64,000 nt of DNA from Cyanobium sp. CACIAM 14 (GTDB taxonomy: Bacteria > Cyanobacteriota > Cyanobacteriia > PCC-6307 > Cyanobiaceae): positions 1-64,000 of the forward strand of contig JMRP01000010.1 in the NCBI GenBank assembly GCA_000708525.1, given 5' to 3'. Below the pieces are notes generated by a model. That model was not told where the DNA came from. It saw nothing but the letters and a program-made list of their open reading frames with translations, and did no database searches. Both the position numbers and the translations under genes were made by a program. Of the stretch, positions 48,683 to 59,400 are shown one piece after another. Each line of letters opens with the position of its first letter. Position 1 is the stretch's first letter.

Positions 48683-49006
48683 CTAGGAGGCCAGGGCCAC
48701 TTCCAGCTTCTCGCGCAATTCACCGCTGTTGTACATCTCGATCAGGATGTCCGAGCCGCCCAGGAACTCCCCCTTCACGTACACCTGGGGGATCGTGGGC
48801 CAGTCGGAGAACTCCTTGATCCCCTGACGGATCTCCATGTCGGAGAGCACATCGAAGGTCTCGAACGGCACACCCAGGGCCTGCAGGATCTGAACCACAT
48901 TGTTGGAGAAGCCGCACTGCGGCATCAGCTTGCTGCCCTTCATGAACACCATCACGGGATGGGCGGAGATCAGGGCGTCGATGCGTTGGCGGGTGCTGGC
49001 ATCCAT
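48683..49006 (-). CDS. grxD: Monothiol glutaredoxin (Grx4 type)
   Basis: This 107-residue protein has the monothiol active site QCGFSNNVV within VMVFMKGSKLMPQCGFS, plus FDVLSDMEIRQGIKEFSDWPTIPQVYVKGEFLGGSDI. CGFS glutaredoxins bind [2Fe-2S] clusters with glutathione and pass them to targets. It lies 23 bases after bolA on the same strand; Grx and BolA form a [2Fe-2S] complex, so the pairing is functional. Confidence 0.95.
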   Translation of the reverse strand: MDASTRQRIDALISAHPVMVFMKGSKLMPQCGFSNNVVQILQALGVPFETFDVLSDMEIRQGIKEFSDWPTIPQVYVKGEFLGGSDILIEMYNSGELREKLEVALAS

Positions 49007-49029
49007 GGTGTCGGAAACGGGAAGCGTGA

Positions 49030-49263
49030 TCAGGCGGGAAGGGAGGTCTGGACGGCCAGGGCGTGGATCGCCTCGCTGGCCAGCTCGCTGCGCAGGGCGC
49101 CGTAGACGAGCTGGTGCTGACGCACCCTGTTGAGGCCGGCGAAGGCCCCGGAGACCACCCGCACCTGCAGGTGATCCCCACCCCCGGTGAGGTCCTCCAC
49201 CTCCACGGCGGCGTCGGGGAGGGCGCGGCGGATCGCGTCCTTGACCTGCTCCGGGTGAACCAT
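49030..49263 (-). CDS. bolA: BolA family protein
   Basis: This 77-residue protein has [53 protein letters not shown], the BolA fold with the conserved His ligand. It partners CGFS glutaredoxins in iron-sulphur handling. ATG 49263 gives the standard length; it precedes grxD in the same operon. Confidence 0.94.
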   Translation of the reverse strand: MVHPEQVKDAIRRALPDAAVEVEDLTGGGDHLQVRVVSGAFAGLNRVRQHQLVYGALRSELASEAIHALAVQTSLPA

Positions 49264-49310
49264 GGCAGAGGAGATCAGGAGGGTGGGCGGCCGGAGGAAT
49301 CTAGGGGCGA

Positions 49311-49886
49311 TCAGTTGCTGCCGGTCGATCCCGGGGCGGTGTAGGGGGTGAGCACGAAGCCCAGTTCCACCAGCTGCTGGTAGGCCTTGCGTCCCAGGTC
49401 GTTGGTGGGGGTCATGGTCTTGACCACTTCCACCAGCAGCGGGATGGCCACCTCGGGCTGATTCTGACGCCGGAACAGGGCGGCGAGCCGGAGGTTGGCT
49501 TCGGACAGCAGGCTCAGGGCCTCCCTGCCCTTGTCGTCCATCTCCCGGGGAATCCGGGCATCGAGGCCACGGAAGGAGCCACTCAGGTCCCGATAGAAGC
49601 CCAGCAGGCGGCGGCTGGCATCCCGGGCGAGATCGTAGAGGCGGCGTCCTTCGGCCAGATTGCCGCTGGCCACCGCCGCATCGCCGCGGCTGAGCAGCGA
49701 CCGGACCGCCGAGAGATTGAAGTCGGTGCCGGCGGGTTGCACGGTCTGGGCGGCAGCCTGGGCCCGCACCGGGGGTGTCGCCAGTGGCAGCAGCAGGGTG
49801 AGCAGGGTGAGGGAGCCTCCGCAGAGCCCGGCGAGGCGCGAGGGCCGGGCGGATCGAGGGGAAGGGACGGCGGAAGGCCTGATCAC
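49311..49886 (-). CDS. Exported TPR-like protein, unknown
   Basis: This protein of about 191 residues starts at a GTG with a signal peptide ([25 protein letters not shown]). The remainder is helical: [63 protein letters not shown], which has the spacing of tetratricopeptide helices. It probably binds partners in the periplasm or thylakoid lumen. Longer open frames upstream are not family-like. Confidence 0.68.
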   Translation of the reverse strand: MIRPSAVPSPRSARPSRLAGLCGGSLTLLTLLLPLATPPVRAQAAAQTVQPAGTDFNLSAVRSLLSRGDAAVASGNLAEGRRLYDLARDASRRLLGFYRDLSGSFRGLDARIPREMDDKGREALSLLSEANLRLAALFRRQNQPEVAIPLLVEVVKTMTPTNDLGRKAYQQLVELGFVLTPYTAPGSTGSN

Positions 49887-49915
49887 GTCGACGCCAGACG
49901 GGTAACGGGCGAACT

Positions 49916-50647
49916 TTACGGGGAGCCGATCGGCCGCCCCACCGCCCTGCGGGCCGCTTGCTCGGCCGACTGCATGGCGCTGGCCAGCTGGGCGCTGAAG
50001 GCGAGGGCCGCCTCGCGGCCCTGGCCCTCGACCCGCAGGGGAGGGCCGAAACAGATGGCGGCCGCGTCTCCGGGGCGGGGATCGGCATGGCCGTAGGCGA
50101 TGCCCACCGGCACCACCGGCACGTCCACGCCCTGGCCGGCGGCCATCAGGGCCAGGCGGGCCAGCCCCTGGTGCAGGCGGATGGGGCCATCGTCCCGGCG
50201 GATGCGGCCCTCCGGGAACACCACCAGCTGCTGACCACCGGCCAGCAGCTCCACGGAGAAGCGCAGGCTGGCCAGGGTGGGGCGCCCCTGGTTCACCGGG
50301 AAGCAGCCCAGCCGGTGCAGGAACCAACCCTGCAGCCCCTTCATCTCGTCGACCGTGACCATGAAGCGGCAGTCACGGCCGGTGACGCGACGCCCCGCCG
50401 CCCAGGGGAGCATGAGGGCATCCCAGCGGGCCCGGTGGGTGGGTGCCAGCAGCACCGCTCCCCGCTTCGGCAGGTTCTCGCCACCCAGCACCTGCAGCTC
50501 GCCGAAATAGCCCTGGAGCGCCAGGTCGATGGCGACCACCATGGCCACCGGGGACAGCCAGGGGCTGATGCCGTTGCAGAGGGTGCTCTCCCGGGCGCTG
50601 ATCAGCGGGGAAAGGCCCGTCGTGGGGGGCGTCTGCGCCGCCAACAC
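49916..50647 (-). CDS. 1-acylglycerol-3-phosphate acyltransferase (PlsC-like)
   Basis: This protein of about 243 residues has the acyltransferase motifs THRARWD (HX4D), [10 protein letters not shown] and [12 protein letters not shown], and later [14 protein letters not shown]. PlsC-type enzymes add the second acyl chain to make phosphatidic acid in membrane lipid synthesis. The segment [14 protein letters not shown] before the active site is typical of cyanobacterial forms, so a start upstream of it is needed; GTG at 50647 or TTG at 50644 fits best. The start is uncertain. Confidence 0.85.
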   Translation of the reverse strand: MLAAQTPPTTGLSPLISARESTLCNGISPWLSPVAMVVAIDLALQGYFGELQVLGGENLPKRGAVLLAPTHRARWDALMLPWAAGRRVTGRDCRFMVTVDEMKGLQGWFLHRLGCFPVNQGRPTLASLRFSVELLAGGQQLVVFPEGRIRRDDGPIRLHQGLARLALMAAGQGVDVPVVPVGIAYGHADPRPGDAAAICFGPPLRVEGQGREAALAFSAQLASAMQSAEQAARRAVGRPIGSP

Positions 50648-50816
50648 TCTCGATCTGGCAGAACGTCGGCTCGAAGTTAGAGGCGAACGACCTTCGCCAC
50701 GGCCCGTGGCGGGCAGTTGGTCCTGCGGCCGCGTTCCGCTCCGGCCGGCCGATGCACCGCGGCAGGGCCCTCGGGTGTGGCGGTTCGGCAGGATCGTTCC
50801 TGCCGTCTTCGCGTCC

Positions 50817-51566
50817 ATGGCCAGCCTCGGGGTCAACATCGATCACATCGCCAACGTGCGCCAGGCCCGCCGCACGGTGGAACCCGACCCGGTGCGGCTC
50901 GCCCTGCTGGCCGAGCTGGGCGGCGCCGACGGCATCACGGTGCACCTGCGGGAAGACCGGCGCCACATCCAGGACCGGGACGTGGAGCTGCTGCGGGCGA
51001 CCGTGCGCACACGGCTCAACCTGGAGATGGCGGCCACGGCGGAGATGGAGGCGATCGCCCTGCGGATCCGCCCCGACATGGTGACCCTGGTGCCGGAACG
51101 GCGCCAGGAGGTGACCACCGAGGGGGGTCTGGACGTGGCCGGCCAGCTGGACGATCTCCGGCCCCTGGTGGAACGGCTGGAGGCGGCGGGGATCGGCGTC
51201 AGCCTGTTCGTCGACCCCGACGGACGCCAGCTGGAGGCCTGCCGGACCTGCGGGGCCCGCTGGGTGGAACTCCATACGGGTGGCTATGCCGAGGCGCCCT
51301 GGGAGGAGCAACAGCTACATCTTGCCAGGATCACCGAAGCGACGGCCGTCGCCCGGGGCCTCGGTCTGAGGGTGAACGCCGGCCATGGCCTCACGTATCA
51401 CAACGTGGAGCCGATCGCCGCGATCGAGGGCATGGAGGAACTCAACATCGGCCACACGATCGTGGCCCGGGCCCTGGCCGTGGGCCTCGAGGAGGCGGTG
51501 CGCCAGATGCGGGCGCTGGTGCAGAATCCCCGCCGCGACCCCCTGTTCGGCGACCGCCAGCCCTGA
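50817..51566 (+). CDS. pdxJ: Pyridoxine 5'-phosphate synthase
   Basis: This 249-residue TIM-barrel protein opens [18 protein letters not shown] and carries [66 protein letters not shown] and [12 protein letters not shown]. These are the PdxJ active-site blocks. It condenses 1-deoxyxylulose 5-phosphate with 3-amino-2-oxopropyl phosphate to form pyridoxine 5'-phosphate. ATG 50817 is the family start. Followed 13 bases later by ycf54. Confidence 0.95.
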   Translation: MASLGVNIDHIANVRQARRTVEPDPVRLALLAELGGADGITVHLREDRRHIQDRDVELLRATVRTRLNLEMAATAEMEAIALRIRPDMVTLVPERRQEVTTEGGLDVAGQLDDLRPLVERLEAAGIGVSLFVDPDGRQLEACRTCGARWVELHTGGYAEAPWEEQQLHLARITEATAVARGLGLRVNAGHGLTYHNVEPIAAIEGMEELNIGHTIVARALAVGLEEAVRQMRALVQNPRRDPLFGDRQP

Positions 51567-51579
51567 GGCCCTTCCCGTC

Positions 51580-51900
51580 ATGCCCCTCTACCACTTCGTC
51601 GCCGCCAGCCGCGCCTTCCTGGTCGAGGAGGAGCCCCTCGCCGAGGTGCTGCGGGAACGCGAGCGCAACTATGCCGAGAAGACCAAGCCCATCGACTTCT
51701 GGCTGCTGGAGCGGCCCGCTTTCCTGGAGGCTCCCGAGCTGGCCGCCATCGGGGCAGCGGTGCCCCGCCCGGCGGCGGCGGTGGTGTCCACCGACGAGAA
51801 GTTCATCACCTTCATGAAGCTGCGGCTGGAGTTCGTGGCCCAGGGCAGCTTCGAAGCCCCCAGCGCCACCATTCCCGATCCGCTGGCCACCCTGAACTGA
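51580..51900 (+). CDS. ycf54: Ycf54, Mg-protoporphyrin monomethylester cyclase factor
   Basis: This 106-residue protein reads YHFVAASRAFLVEEEPLAEVLRERERNYAEKTKPIDFWLLERPAFLEAPELA and VVSTDEKFITFMKLRLEFVAQGSFEAP, matching Ycf54 (DUF2488). Ycf54 is required for normal activity or assembly of the cyclase that forms the fifth ring of chlorophyll. It marks the organism as an oxygenic phototroph. Confidence 0.92.
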   Translation: MPLYHFVAASRAFLVEEEPLAEVLRERERNYAEKTKPIDFWLLERPAFLEAPELAAIGAAVPRPAAAVVSTDEKFITFMKLRLEFVAQGSFEAPSATIPDPLATLN

Positions 51901-51912
51901 CTCCCAGCAGGA

Positions 51913-52257
51913 TCAGAAGAGGCCGAGGAAGCGGCGCCGGGGTTTGTCCCCCTCGGCCGAACCGGAACTCCCGGCCCTTCCCTGGCCGCCATCCTGCTGG
52001 TAGCGGGGCTTGCGGTCGCCGATGGTGAGCGGAGCTTCCTTGTTCTTCCACCAGATCCAGTCACGGATCGGCGGCGTGTTCTCCAGGTCGCGGCGGCTCA
52101 GCCCGAGTCCGAGACGGCTCGAGGCGTCCAGCAGCACGTCCAGCATGGCCTCGCCGTCCTGGCAGCGGGCCAGGGCCTCGTTGGTGCGCTTGGCCCCGTC
52201 GAGGGCCTTCACCAGCAGGTTGACGCGCTGGCTCACAGGCAGAGTCCTGAGGTCCAT
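51913..52257 (-). CDS. Small conserved protein, unknown
   Basis: This 114-residue protein has a helical first half (VSQRVNLLVKALDGAKRTNEALARCQDGEAMLDVLLDASSRLGLGLSRRDL), then PPIRDWIWWKNKEAPLTIGD and a Gly/Ser/Arg-rich tail. I do not recognise the domain; the helical half slightly recalls Nif11-like leaders. Convergent with ycf54, 12 bases apart. Confidence 0.65.
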   Translation of the reverse strand: MDLRTLPVSQRVNLLVKALDGAKRTNEALARCQDGEAMLDVLLDASSRLGLGLSRRDLENTPPIRDWIWWKNKEAPLTIGDRKPRYQQDGGQGRAGSSGSAEGDKPRRRFLGLF

Positions 52258-52377
52258 CCCTTCTCCTGCGTCGTGCGTGGGCGCACCGTATCAGCGCTGA
52301 GGGGAGCCCTGGAGGCCCGGCCGGGGGTGACAGAAGCCCACCCCGAGGGCAACACTGAGGGGGAAGCAGCTCGCTCG

Positions 52378-53049
52378 ATGACATTCCCGGACCGGCGTTC
52401 CCCCCGTCACTGGGTCATCGGGGACGTCCATGGATGCGCCGAAGCGCTGCACCGGCTGGTGTCGCTCCTGCCGAGCAACGACCGCCTGGTGCTCTGCGGC
52501 GATGTGATCAATCGCGGCACCCGCATCGAGGCCGCCATGGAACTGGCCTGGGGGCTGGTGCGCAGCAACCGGGCGGTCTGGCTCAAGGGCAATCACGAGC
52601 GCGATCTGGTCAGCCATCTCGACACGGGCAGCACCTCCTGCCCCCCCACCCTCAACGGCAGCGACACCTACCGCCAGCTGGGAGCGTCCCGGTGCCGGCT
52701 GTGGCGCGACCGCCTCGACCGGCTGCCCCTCGCCTACTGGGGAAGGGGCTGGGTGGCCACCCATGCCGGCTTCGATCCCCGCACCTGGGAGCCTGATCTC
52801 AACGTCCGCCTGGCCTTCTGGCAGGCCTACGACGACCGCTTCGGCGAGGTGATCGTCGGCCACACCCCCGGGCCCGGGCTGCGCCGGGTCGGCTCGATCG
52901 TCCTGATCGACACCGGCGCCTGCTATGGCGGCCAGCTCACCGCCTACTGCCCCGAAACCCGCCAGAGCCTCAGCGTCTCCACCCTTCCCGCGGAGAGCGG
53001 CCCTTCGGTGGCCCTGACCCCCGCGTCCGGCCTCCACTGCGTCCTCTGA
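52378..53049 (+). CDS. PPP-family metallophosphatase
   Basis: This protein of about 223 residues has the metallophosphoesterase motifs in order: VIGDVHGCAEAL, CGDVINRG, LKGNHERDL and VGHTPGPGL, with VATHAGFDP. These bind two metal ions in Ser/Thr-type or diadenosine-tetraphosphate-type phosphatases. The substrate cannot be told from motifs. It precedes recC by 10 bases on the same strand. Confidence 0.86.
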   Translation: MTFPDRRSPRHWVIGDVHGCAEALHRLVSLLPSNDRLVLCGDVINRGTRIEAAMELAWGLVRSNRAVWLKGNHERDLVSHLDTGSTSCPPTLNGSDTYRQLGASRCRLWRDRLDRLPLAYWGRGWVATHAGFDPRTWEPDLNVRLAFWQAYDDRFGEVIVGHTPGPGLRRVGSIVLIDTGACYGGQLTAYCPETRQSLSVSTLPAESGPSVALTPASGLHCVL

Positions 53050-53059
53050 CCCCGGTGCC

Positions 53060-56000
53060 TTGCTGACGGTCTTCCGCAGCAACCGGGCCGAACTCCTCGC
53101 CCGGTTGCTCGCCACCCAGCTGCGCCTGCAGCCTCCCGACCCCTTCGAGCAGGTGCAGGTGGTGGTCAACACCTGGCCCACCAGCCGCTGGCTCGGCGAG
53201 CAGCTGGCCATCCACCTGGGGGGCATCGCCGCCAACCTGCGCTTTCCCTTTCCCGGCGGCCACCTGCGCCAGCTCGTCGATGGCCTGCTGGCGGGGGACG
53301 TCGACGGCCCGGCCGCCATGGCAGGGGCGAGCGATCCCTGGCGGGCCGACCGCCTCGTCTGGCCCCTGCTGGGGCTGCTGCCGGCCATCGCCGAGGAGGC
53401 CGGGGGGGAACCCCTGCGCCACTGGCTCGGGGCGCGGGGAGCGGGGGCGCGGCTGGAGCTCGGCCGCTGGCAGCTGGGCCGCGCCATCGCCGATGCCTTC
53501 GACGATTACGCCCTTTACCGCCCGGAGATGCTGGAAGCCTGGGAAGCGGGCCAGGCCACCGACGCCGCCGGCCGGCCGCTGCCGCAGGCATTGCGCTGGC
53601 AGCCCCTGCTCTACCGGGGCCTGCACCGGGAGCTGGGCCGCGAGCCCTTCGGCCGGCGGGTGCAGGCGCTGATCGCCCGCCTGCACCGCGGCGAGCTGGC
53701 CGCCGAGGCCGGCGGCGCCCCCCTGCGCCTCTTCGGACTGAGCAGCATGGCGCCGATCCAGGTGCAGCTGCTGCAGGCCCTGAGCCGCCATCGGACGGTG
53801 GATCTCTACCTGCTCACCCCCTGCCCCGATCTCTGGCGCCGCTGCGGGGAACGGCGACGCCAGCTGAGCGATGCCCTGGCCCTGCGCCAGCCCCTCGACG
53901 CCGCCTGGCTGCTCGAGGCTCCCGGGCTGGAGGCCCGCTTCGGGCGGCTGGGGGGGGAATTCCAGCAACTGCTGGAGGGCACCGGCGAAGCCCAGCTCGG
54001 GGAGGAGCAGGAGCGCGACCTTTTCTTCGCCCCCGCCACCAGCGCCCGGCACAGCGCCCGGAGGCCCCGGCGGGCTCCCCTGCTGGCCCAGCTGCAGCAG
54101 CAGCTCGCCGACCCGGAGGGAACCCCCGGCCTGGTGCTCGATCCCCAGGACCGCTCCCTGGAGTTCCATGCCTGTCCCGGCCGGCTGCGGCAGGTGCAGA
54201 TCCTGCGCGACCGGCTGTTGCAGCTGCTGGCGGCCGATCCGGGCCTGGAACCCCGCGACATCCTGGTGATGACCCCCGACATCGACGGCTTCGCCCCGCT
54301 GGTGGCGTCGGTGTTCGGCGATGCGCTGGCCACCGGCGTGGAGCTTCCCTGGCGCCTCACCGACCGCAGCCAGCAGGAGGGGGCCGGCCTTGCCGGCACG
54401 CTCCTGCTGCTGCTGGATCTGGCGGGGGCCCGGATCACCGCCTCAGGCCTGGAGACCGTGCTGGGCTCCCGCCCCCTCCTCGACCACTTCGGTCTGGAGG
54501 CGAGGGAGGCGGCCCGGCTGGTGGAGGCCCTGCAGGAGGCGGGCTTCCGCTGGGGGCTCGACGGCGACGACCGGCGGACCGACGGCGGCGAAGGTCCTCG
54601 ACGGGACTCCGACGAGGAGACCGCCTGCCACAGCCTGGCCTGGGCGATCGACCGGATGCTGCTGGGCCTGGTGCTGCCCGCCAGCCCCGGGCTGGCTCCG
54701 GCTCAGACGGCCCCCTGGGACGGTGGCGTGCCCCTGGAGCTGAGCGGACGCTGGCTGCACCTGCTGCTTCGGCTGCGCCACTGGCTCGGGGAGCTGCGCC
54801 GCGGCGGTGGGGTCCCCGTCTGGGAGGAGCGGCTGCGGCAGCTGATCGCCGATCTGTTCGGTGAAGGGGGAGAGGCCGCAGGTGAACTGCGGGATCTGCT
54901 GGCGGCGATCGACAGCTGGAGAACGGCGGCCGAAGCCTGCCCCCTGTCCCTGGAGGCGCCGGTGGTGGCGGCGGTGCTGCGGGAGGCCCTGGGGGCGGAG
55001 AGCGGCCGCTTCGGGCACCGCAGCGGTGCCCTGACGATCAGTGCCTTCGAACCGATGCGGGCCATCCCCTACCGGGTGATCGTGCTGATGGGTCTGGAGG
55101 CGGGCGTCTTCCCGCGCCCGGGCGATCGCCCCGCCTTCCACCTGATGGAGGCCCAGCGCCGGCTCGGCGATCCCCATCCCGCCGACCAGGACCGCTACGT
55201 GCTGATGGAGGCGCTGCTCTCCGCCCGCGACCACCTGCTGCTCAGCTGGAGCTGCCGCGACGACCGCACCGGCGCCGCCCTGCCCCCCTCGGGTCCGGTG
55301 GGGCAGTGGCTGCAATGGCTCACCGCCCAGCTGGGTCCCGGGGCCCGGGAGCAGCTGCTGCTGGAGCACGCCGCCAACCCACTGGATCGGCGCCACTTCC
55401 TCCCCCTGGCCGGGAGAGAACCCGCCAGCTGCGATCGGCGCCTGCTGGAGGCCGTGCGACGCCTGGCAAGCGATCCGCCAGCCCCGCCCGTGGGGCTCCT
55501 GCGCGGCCCGGCCCCCCTCGCCCCCCTCGCCCCTGCGGAGCCAGACGCCTTCACCGATCTGCGCGACTGGCTGATGGCCCCCCAGCGGCACTGGCTGCGC
55601 TCCCTGGGGCTGAGGCCGGGGGAGTGGGAGCGGCGGATCGACGACCTCGAGGCCCTCTCCCTGGAGGAACGGGAGCGGTCGCGGCTGCTGCGGGAGAGGC
55701 TGCAGACCGGCGGGGATGAACCGGACCCGGCGACCCCCGCCAGCGCTGCCGACTGGCTGGAGCGGAGCCGGGGCCGGGGGCTGCTGCCGCCGAAGGCGGC
55801 GGGGATCCTCGAAGCCGAGGGGCTGCACCAGCGCTGGTCGAGCCTGATGGGCTCGCTGGAGGTCCTGGGTCCGCCCCGGCAGGCCATCCACCGGTGGGGC
55901 CCCTGGCAGGCGCCGGTCGGTTGGCGCGGCGACACGGTGGTGCTGGTGCACACCGCCGGTCCCCGGGCGGCCCACCGGCTGGACCTGTGGCTGCAGCTGC

Positions 56001-56419
56001 TGCTGGCGGCCGCCGACGACGGCCAGGCCGCCGCCCCTCGCCGGGGTGTGCTGATCGCCCGCCAGAAGGATCGCTTCGCCCAGGTGCTGGCGTTCATCCC
56101 CCCGGCGGCCCCGGCGGCGCGGGAGGAACTGGAACGGCTGGCGGCGCTGCAGCAGGCCTGGCGGACCCGCGGCTGGCCGGTGCCCCCCGAGACGGGCTGG
56201 GCCTACGCCGACACGGAGCGCCAGCAGGCGGGCAGCGGGCGCGCCAAGGCCGCCAGCACCTGGGAGGGCTCCCCCTTCCAACGCGGTGAGCGGGAGCAGG
56301 AGGAGATGGAGGCCTGCTTCGGCGCCGCCCTGCCGGCCGACGAGCTGCTGACCCCGGAGGTCCTGGCCCTGGCCGGGGACCTGTTCTCCCCCGTGCTGGC
56401 CTCGGTGGCGGAAGCATGA
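53060..56419 (+). CDS. recC: Exodeoxyribonuclease V gamma subunit (RecC)
   Basis: This 1119-residue protein starts LTVFRSNRAELLARLLATQL and has VVNTWPTSRWLGEQLA, LFGLSSMAPIQVQLLQAL, DILVMTPDIDGFAPLVASVFGD and ISAFEPMRAIPYRVIVLMGLEAGVFPR, the RecC blocks. RecC recognises Chi and splits the strands in RecBCD, the main double-strand-break repair nuclease-helicase. Start is a TTG. The stop overlaps recB by 4 bases. Confidence 0.93.
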   Translation: MLTVFRSNRAELLARLLATQLRLQPPDPFEQVQVVVNTWPTSRWLGEQLAIHLGGIAANLRFPFPGGHLRQLVDGLLAGDVDGPAAMAGASDPWRADRLVWPLLGLLPAIAEEAGGEPLRHWLGARGAGARLELGRWQLGRAIADAFDDYALYRPEMLEAWEAGQATDAAGRPLPQALRWQPLLYRGLHRELGREPFGRRVQALIARLHRGELAAEAGGAPLRLFGLSSMAPIQVQLLQALSRHRTVDLYLLTPCPDLWRRCGERRRQLSDALALRQPLDAAWLLEAPGLEARFGRLGGEFQQLLEGTGEAQLGEEQERDLFFAPATSARHSARRPRRAPLLAQLQQQLADPEGTPGLVLDPQDRSLEFHACPGRLRQVQILRDRLLQLLAADPGLEPRDILVMTPDIDGFAPLVASVFGDALATGVELPWRLTDRSQQEGAGLAGTLLLLLDLAGARITASGLETVLGSRPLLDHFGLEAREAARLVEALQEAGFRWGLDGDDRRTDGGEGPRRDSDEETACHSLAWAIDRMLLGLVLPASPGLAPAQTAPWDGGVPLELSGRWLHLLLRLRHWLGELRRGGGVPVWEERLRQLIADLFGEGGEAAGELRDLLAAIDSWRTAAEACPLSLEAPVVAAVLREALGAESGRFGHRSGALTISAFEPMRAIPYRVIVLMGLEAGVFPRPGDRPAFHLMEAQRRLGDPHPADQDRYVLMEALLSARDHLLLSWSCRDDRTGAALPPSGPVGQWLQWLTAQLGPGAREQLLLEHAANPLDRRHFLPLAGREPASCDRRLLEAVRRLASDPPAPPVGLLRGPAPLAPLAPAEPDAFTDLRDWLMAPQRHWLRSLGLRPGEWERRIDDLEALSLEERERSRLLRERLQTGGDEPDPATPASAADWLERSRGRGLLPPKAAGILEAEGLHQRWSSLMGSLEVLGPPRQAIHRWGPWQAPVGWRGDTVVLVHTAGPRAAHRLDLWLQLLLAAADDGQAAAPRRGVLIARQKDRFAQVLAFIPPAAPAAREELERLAALQQAWRTRGWPVPPETGWAYADTERQQAGSGRAKAASTWEGSPFQRGEREQEEMEACFGAALPADELLTPEVLALAGDLFSPVLASVAEA

Positions 56420-59400
56420 GCACCGCGAGGACCGCCGCTGAGGCCTTCGACGCCAACGCCTTCCCTCTCGACGACGGGGTGGCGCTGCTGGAGGCCAGCG
56501 CGGGCACGGGGAAGACCTTCGCCCTGGCCCATCTGGTGCTGCGGCTGCTGGCCGAGCGGCAACTGGGCCTGCGGGAGCTGCTCGTGGTCACCTACACGAA
56601 TGCGGCGGCGGCGGAACTGCGGGACCGCATCGGCCGCAGGATCCAGGACGCCCTCATCGGCCTCCAGGCCGTCCAGGCCGTCCAGGCCGGCGGCGACTGG
56701 CAGGCTCCCGATCCGGTGCTGGAGCACTGGCTGCGGCGGCAGCCGCAGGACGCCCAGGCCCGCGCAACCCTGCTGGGCCGGCTGCTGCTGGCACTCGAGG
56801 ACCTCGACGCCGCCGACGTCACCACCATCCATGGCTTCTGCCAGCGCAACCTGCGGCGGCAGGCCCTGGAGGCGGCCCGCTCCCCGGAGCTGACCCTCGA
56901 GACCGACGCCACCGAACTGGTGCGCCAGGTGGCGCATGACTACTGGCAGCAGCAGCTGCTGGCCCTCCCCCGCCATCTGGTGGAAGGGCTGCTGCAGGCG
57001 ATCCGCCCGGATGATCTGGAGGAGCTGCTGCTGCAGCTCGATGCCGACCCTGCCCTGCGGCTCGATCCGCTGCCGGCAGGCCTCAGCGTGGAGCGACCGC
57101 TGGCCGCTCAGCTGGCGGTGCTGTGGGAGGAGCCCTGGGCCCGGTTCCGCCGGGCCTGGGCGGCCGAGGGAGCGGCCCTGGACCAGGCCTTCCGCGCCGC
57201 GGCCGGGGAATGGCGGGCCGCGGGCGTCAGAAGCACCACCCCCTATGCCACCAGGCCCAAGAAGGACCGCTGCGCTCTGGTCGATGCCTGGCTGGCCGGC
57301 CAGGGGGAGGCCGGCAGCCATGCCGCCGCGAGGAGCCAGGAGGACCTGGGGGACTACTTCCACCCCGATCCCTTCTGCCGGATCGCCCGCAGGGCGGAGG
57401 GGCAGGCACGGGAGATCCGCCTGCCCTGCCCCGAGCTGATGGAGGCGCTGGCCGGGGTGCGGGAGGGTCCGGCGGAGATGGTGCTGCTGCACGCCTGCCA
57501 CTGGGGCCGGGCCGAGGTGGCCCGGCGCAGGGAGCGCGGCGGCAGCGTCGGTTTCGCCCAGCTGCTCGAAGGGCTCGACCCCGGGCCCGATGCCAGCGCT
57601 CCCACTCCCCTGCTCCAGGCGGTGGGGGCCCGCTACCGGGCCGCCCTGATCGACGAGTTCCAGGACACGGACCCGGTCCAGTGGCGGATCCTGCGGCTGG
57701 CCTTCGCCGACGGGGCCCACCGGCTGGTGATGGTGGGCGATCCCAAGCAGGCCATCTACCGCTTCCGCGGCGGCGATCTGGACACCTACCGCCGGGCCCG
57801 CCAGGAGGCGGGGAGCGTCCTTGAACTGCTGGAGAACCGTCGCTCCAGCCCTGCCCTGCTCGGCACCCTGAACGCGCTGATGGCCCCGGCGGGCCTGCCC
57901 CGCTCCGCCCTGCCGGTGCCGGAGGTGCTGCCCAGGGCGCGCCGGCGGGGTCCCGAGGGGATGGCTCCAGTCCGCCTGCTCTGGCTCGGAGGCGAGCGGG
58001 CCGCCGGTGAGTCGCCACCCAGCAAGGGGGAGCTGGAGTCCCGGCTGCCGGCCCTGGTGGCCGCCGGCGTCCGGGAGCTGCTGGACGAGGCACCCGCCCT
58101 GACGGCCGGCGAGGACGAACCGCCCCGGGCCCTGGGTGCCGCCGACATCGCCCTGCTCGTGGACAATCACCGGCAGGCGGAGGCGCTGCGCCGGGCCCTG
58201 GAACGGCTGGGCATCCCCAGCCGGCTGGTCAGCAAGGCCGACGTCTTCGCCAGTCCGGCCGCCACCGCCCTGCAGCGTCTGCTCGATGCCCTGGCGGATC
58301 CGGCCGATCCCAACCGGCTGCGGCTGCTGGCCGCCTCCCCCCTGCTGGGCTGGCCGCCCGGGCGGATCGCCAGCGCCGGCGACGGCGAGTGGAGCGCCCT
58401 GGCCGGCCAGCTGCAGGCCCTGGCCCGGGATCTGCCCGACCGGGGCCCCCTGGGGGTGCTCTCCCAGCTGGTGGACGGGGAGGGGCTGGCCCGGCTCAGC
58501 GCCGGCGGGCGGCTGCTGGCGGATCTGCAGCAGGTGGCCGAGCTCCTGCAGGAGCGGCTGCACGCCGAACGGCTCGGCGTGACAGCCGCCGCCGACTGGC
58601 TGCGGCGGCTGCGGCTGGACCGGAACCGGGCCGCCGGCTCCATCCCGGACGCCCATCAGGCCCACAGCGACAAGGTGGACGAGGCCGTGAGCGTGATCAC
58701 CGTGCACCGCAGCAAGGGCCTGGAATTTCCCGTGGTGTTCTGCCCCTTCCTGTGGCAGGCGGGGGGCACGCCGCCGGCGGGAATCCCCCGGCCGGGAGCC
58801 CGCTGGCTGCCGCGCCCCGGGGGGGAGGCCCACCTCGATCTGCACCTGCGCAGCCACTGGGGCCCCGGCTGGCGGGCCAGCCGGCAGCACCGGGACGCCG
58901 AACGCGCCGAGCGGGAGCGGCTGGCCTATGTGGCCGTGACCCGGGCCCAGCACCTGCTCGTGCTCGCCTGGGGACCGGCGAAGGGGCAGCAGGCCGGCCC
59001 GCTCTTCCCCTGGCTGTTTCCCGACGAACCCCTGCCCGATCCCGACGAGGACACCGTCGGCGAGCGCAGCGACCGGGACTGGCGCGAGCGACTGGAGGCC
59101 GCGATCGCACGTCGCGATCTGCGGCTGGAGCTGTGGGACCCCGACGGAAGCCCGCGCCCGCCCCGCCCCGGCCGAGCGGAGCAGGCCGGCCAGACCCTCC
59201 GCTGCGGACCGGTGCCCGGCCGCACCCTCGACAGCCGCTGGGGGCGCAGCAGCTACACCGCCTGGACCCGCGCCGCCCATGCGGCCGCGACGCCCCTGGC
59301 GGACCTCGACGCCGGACGCGACACCAGCGACCCCAGCCCGGAGGCGGAACCCCCAGAGAGCGCCATGGCCTCGGGCCTGTGGCCGGAGCAGGGCCCCCTG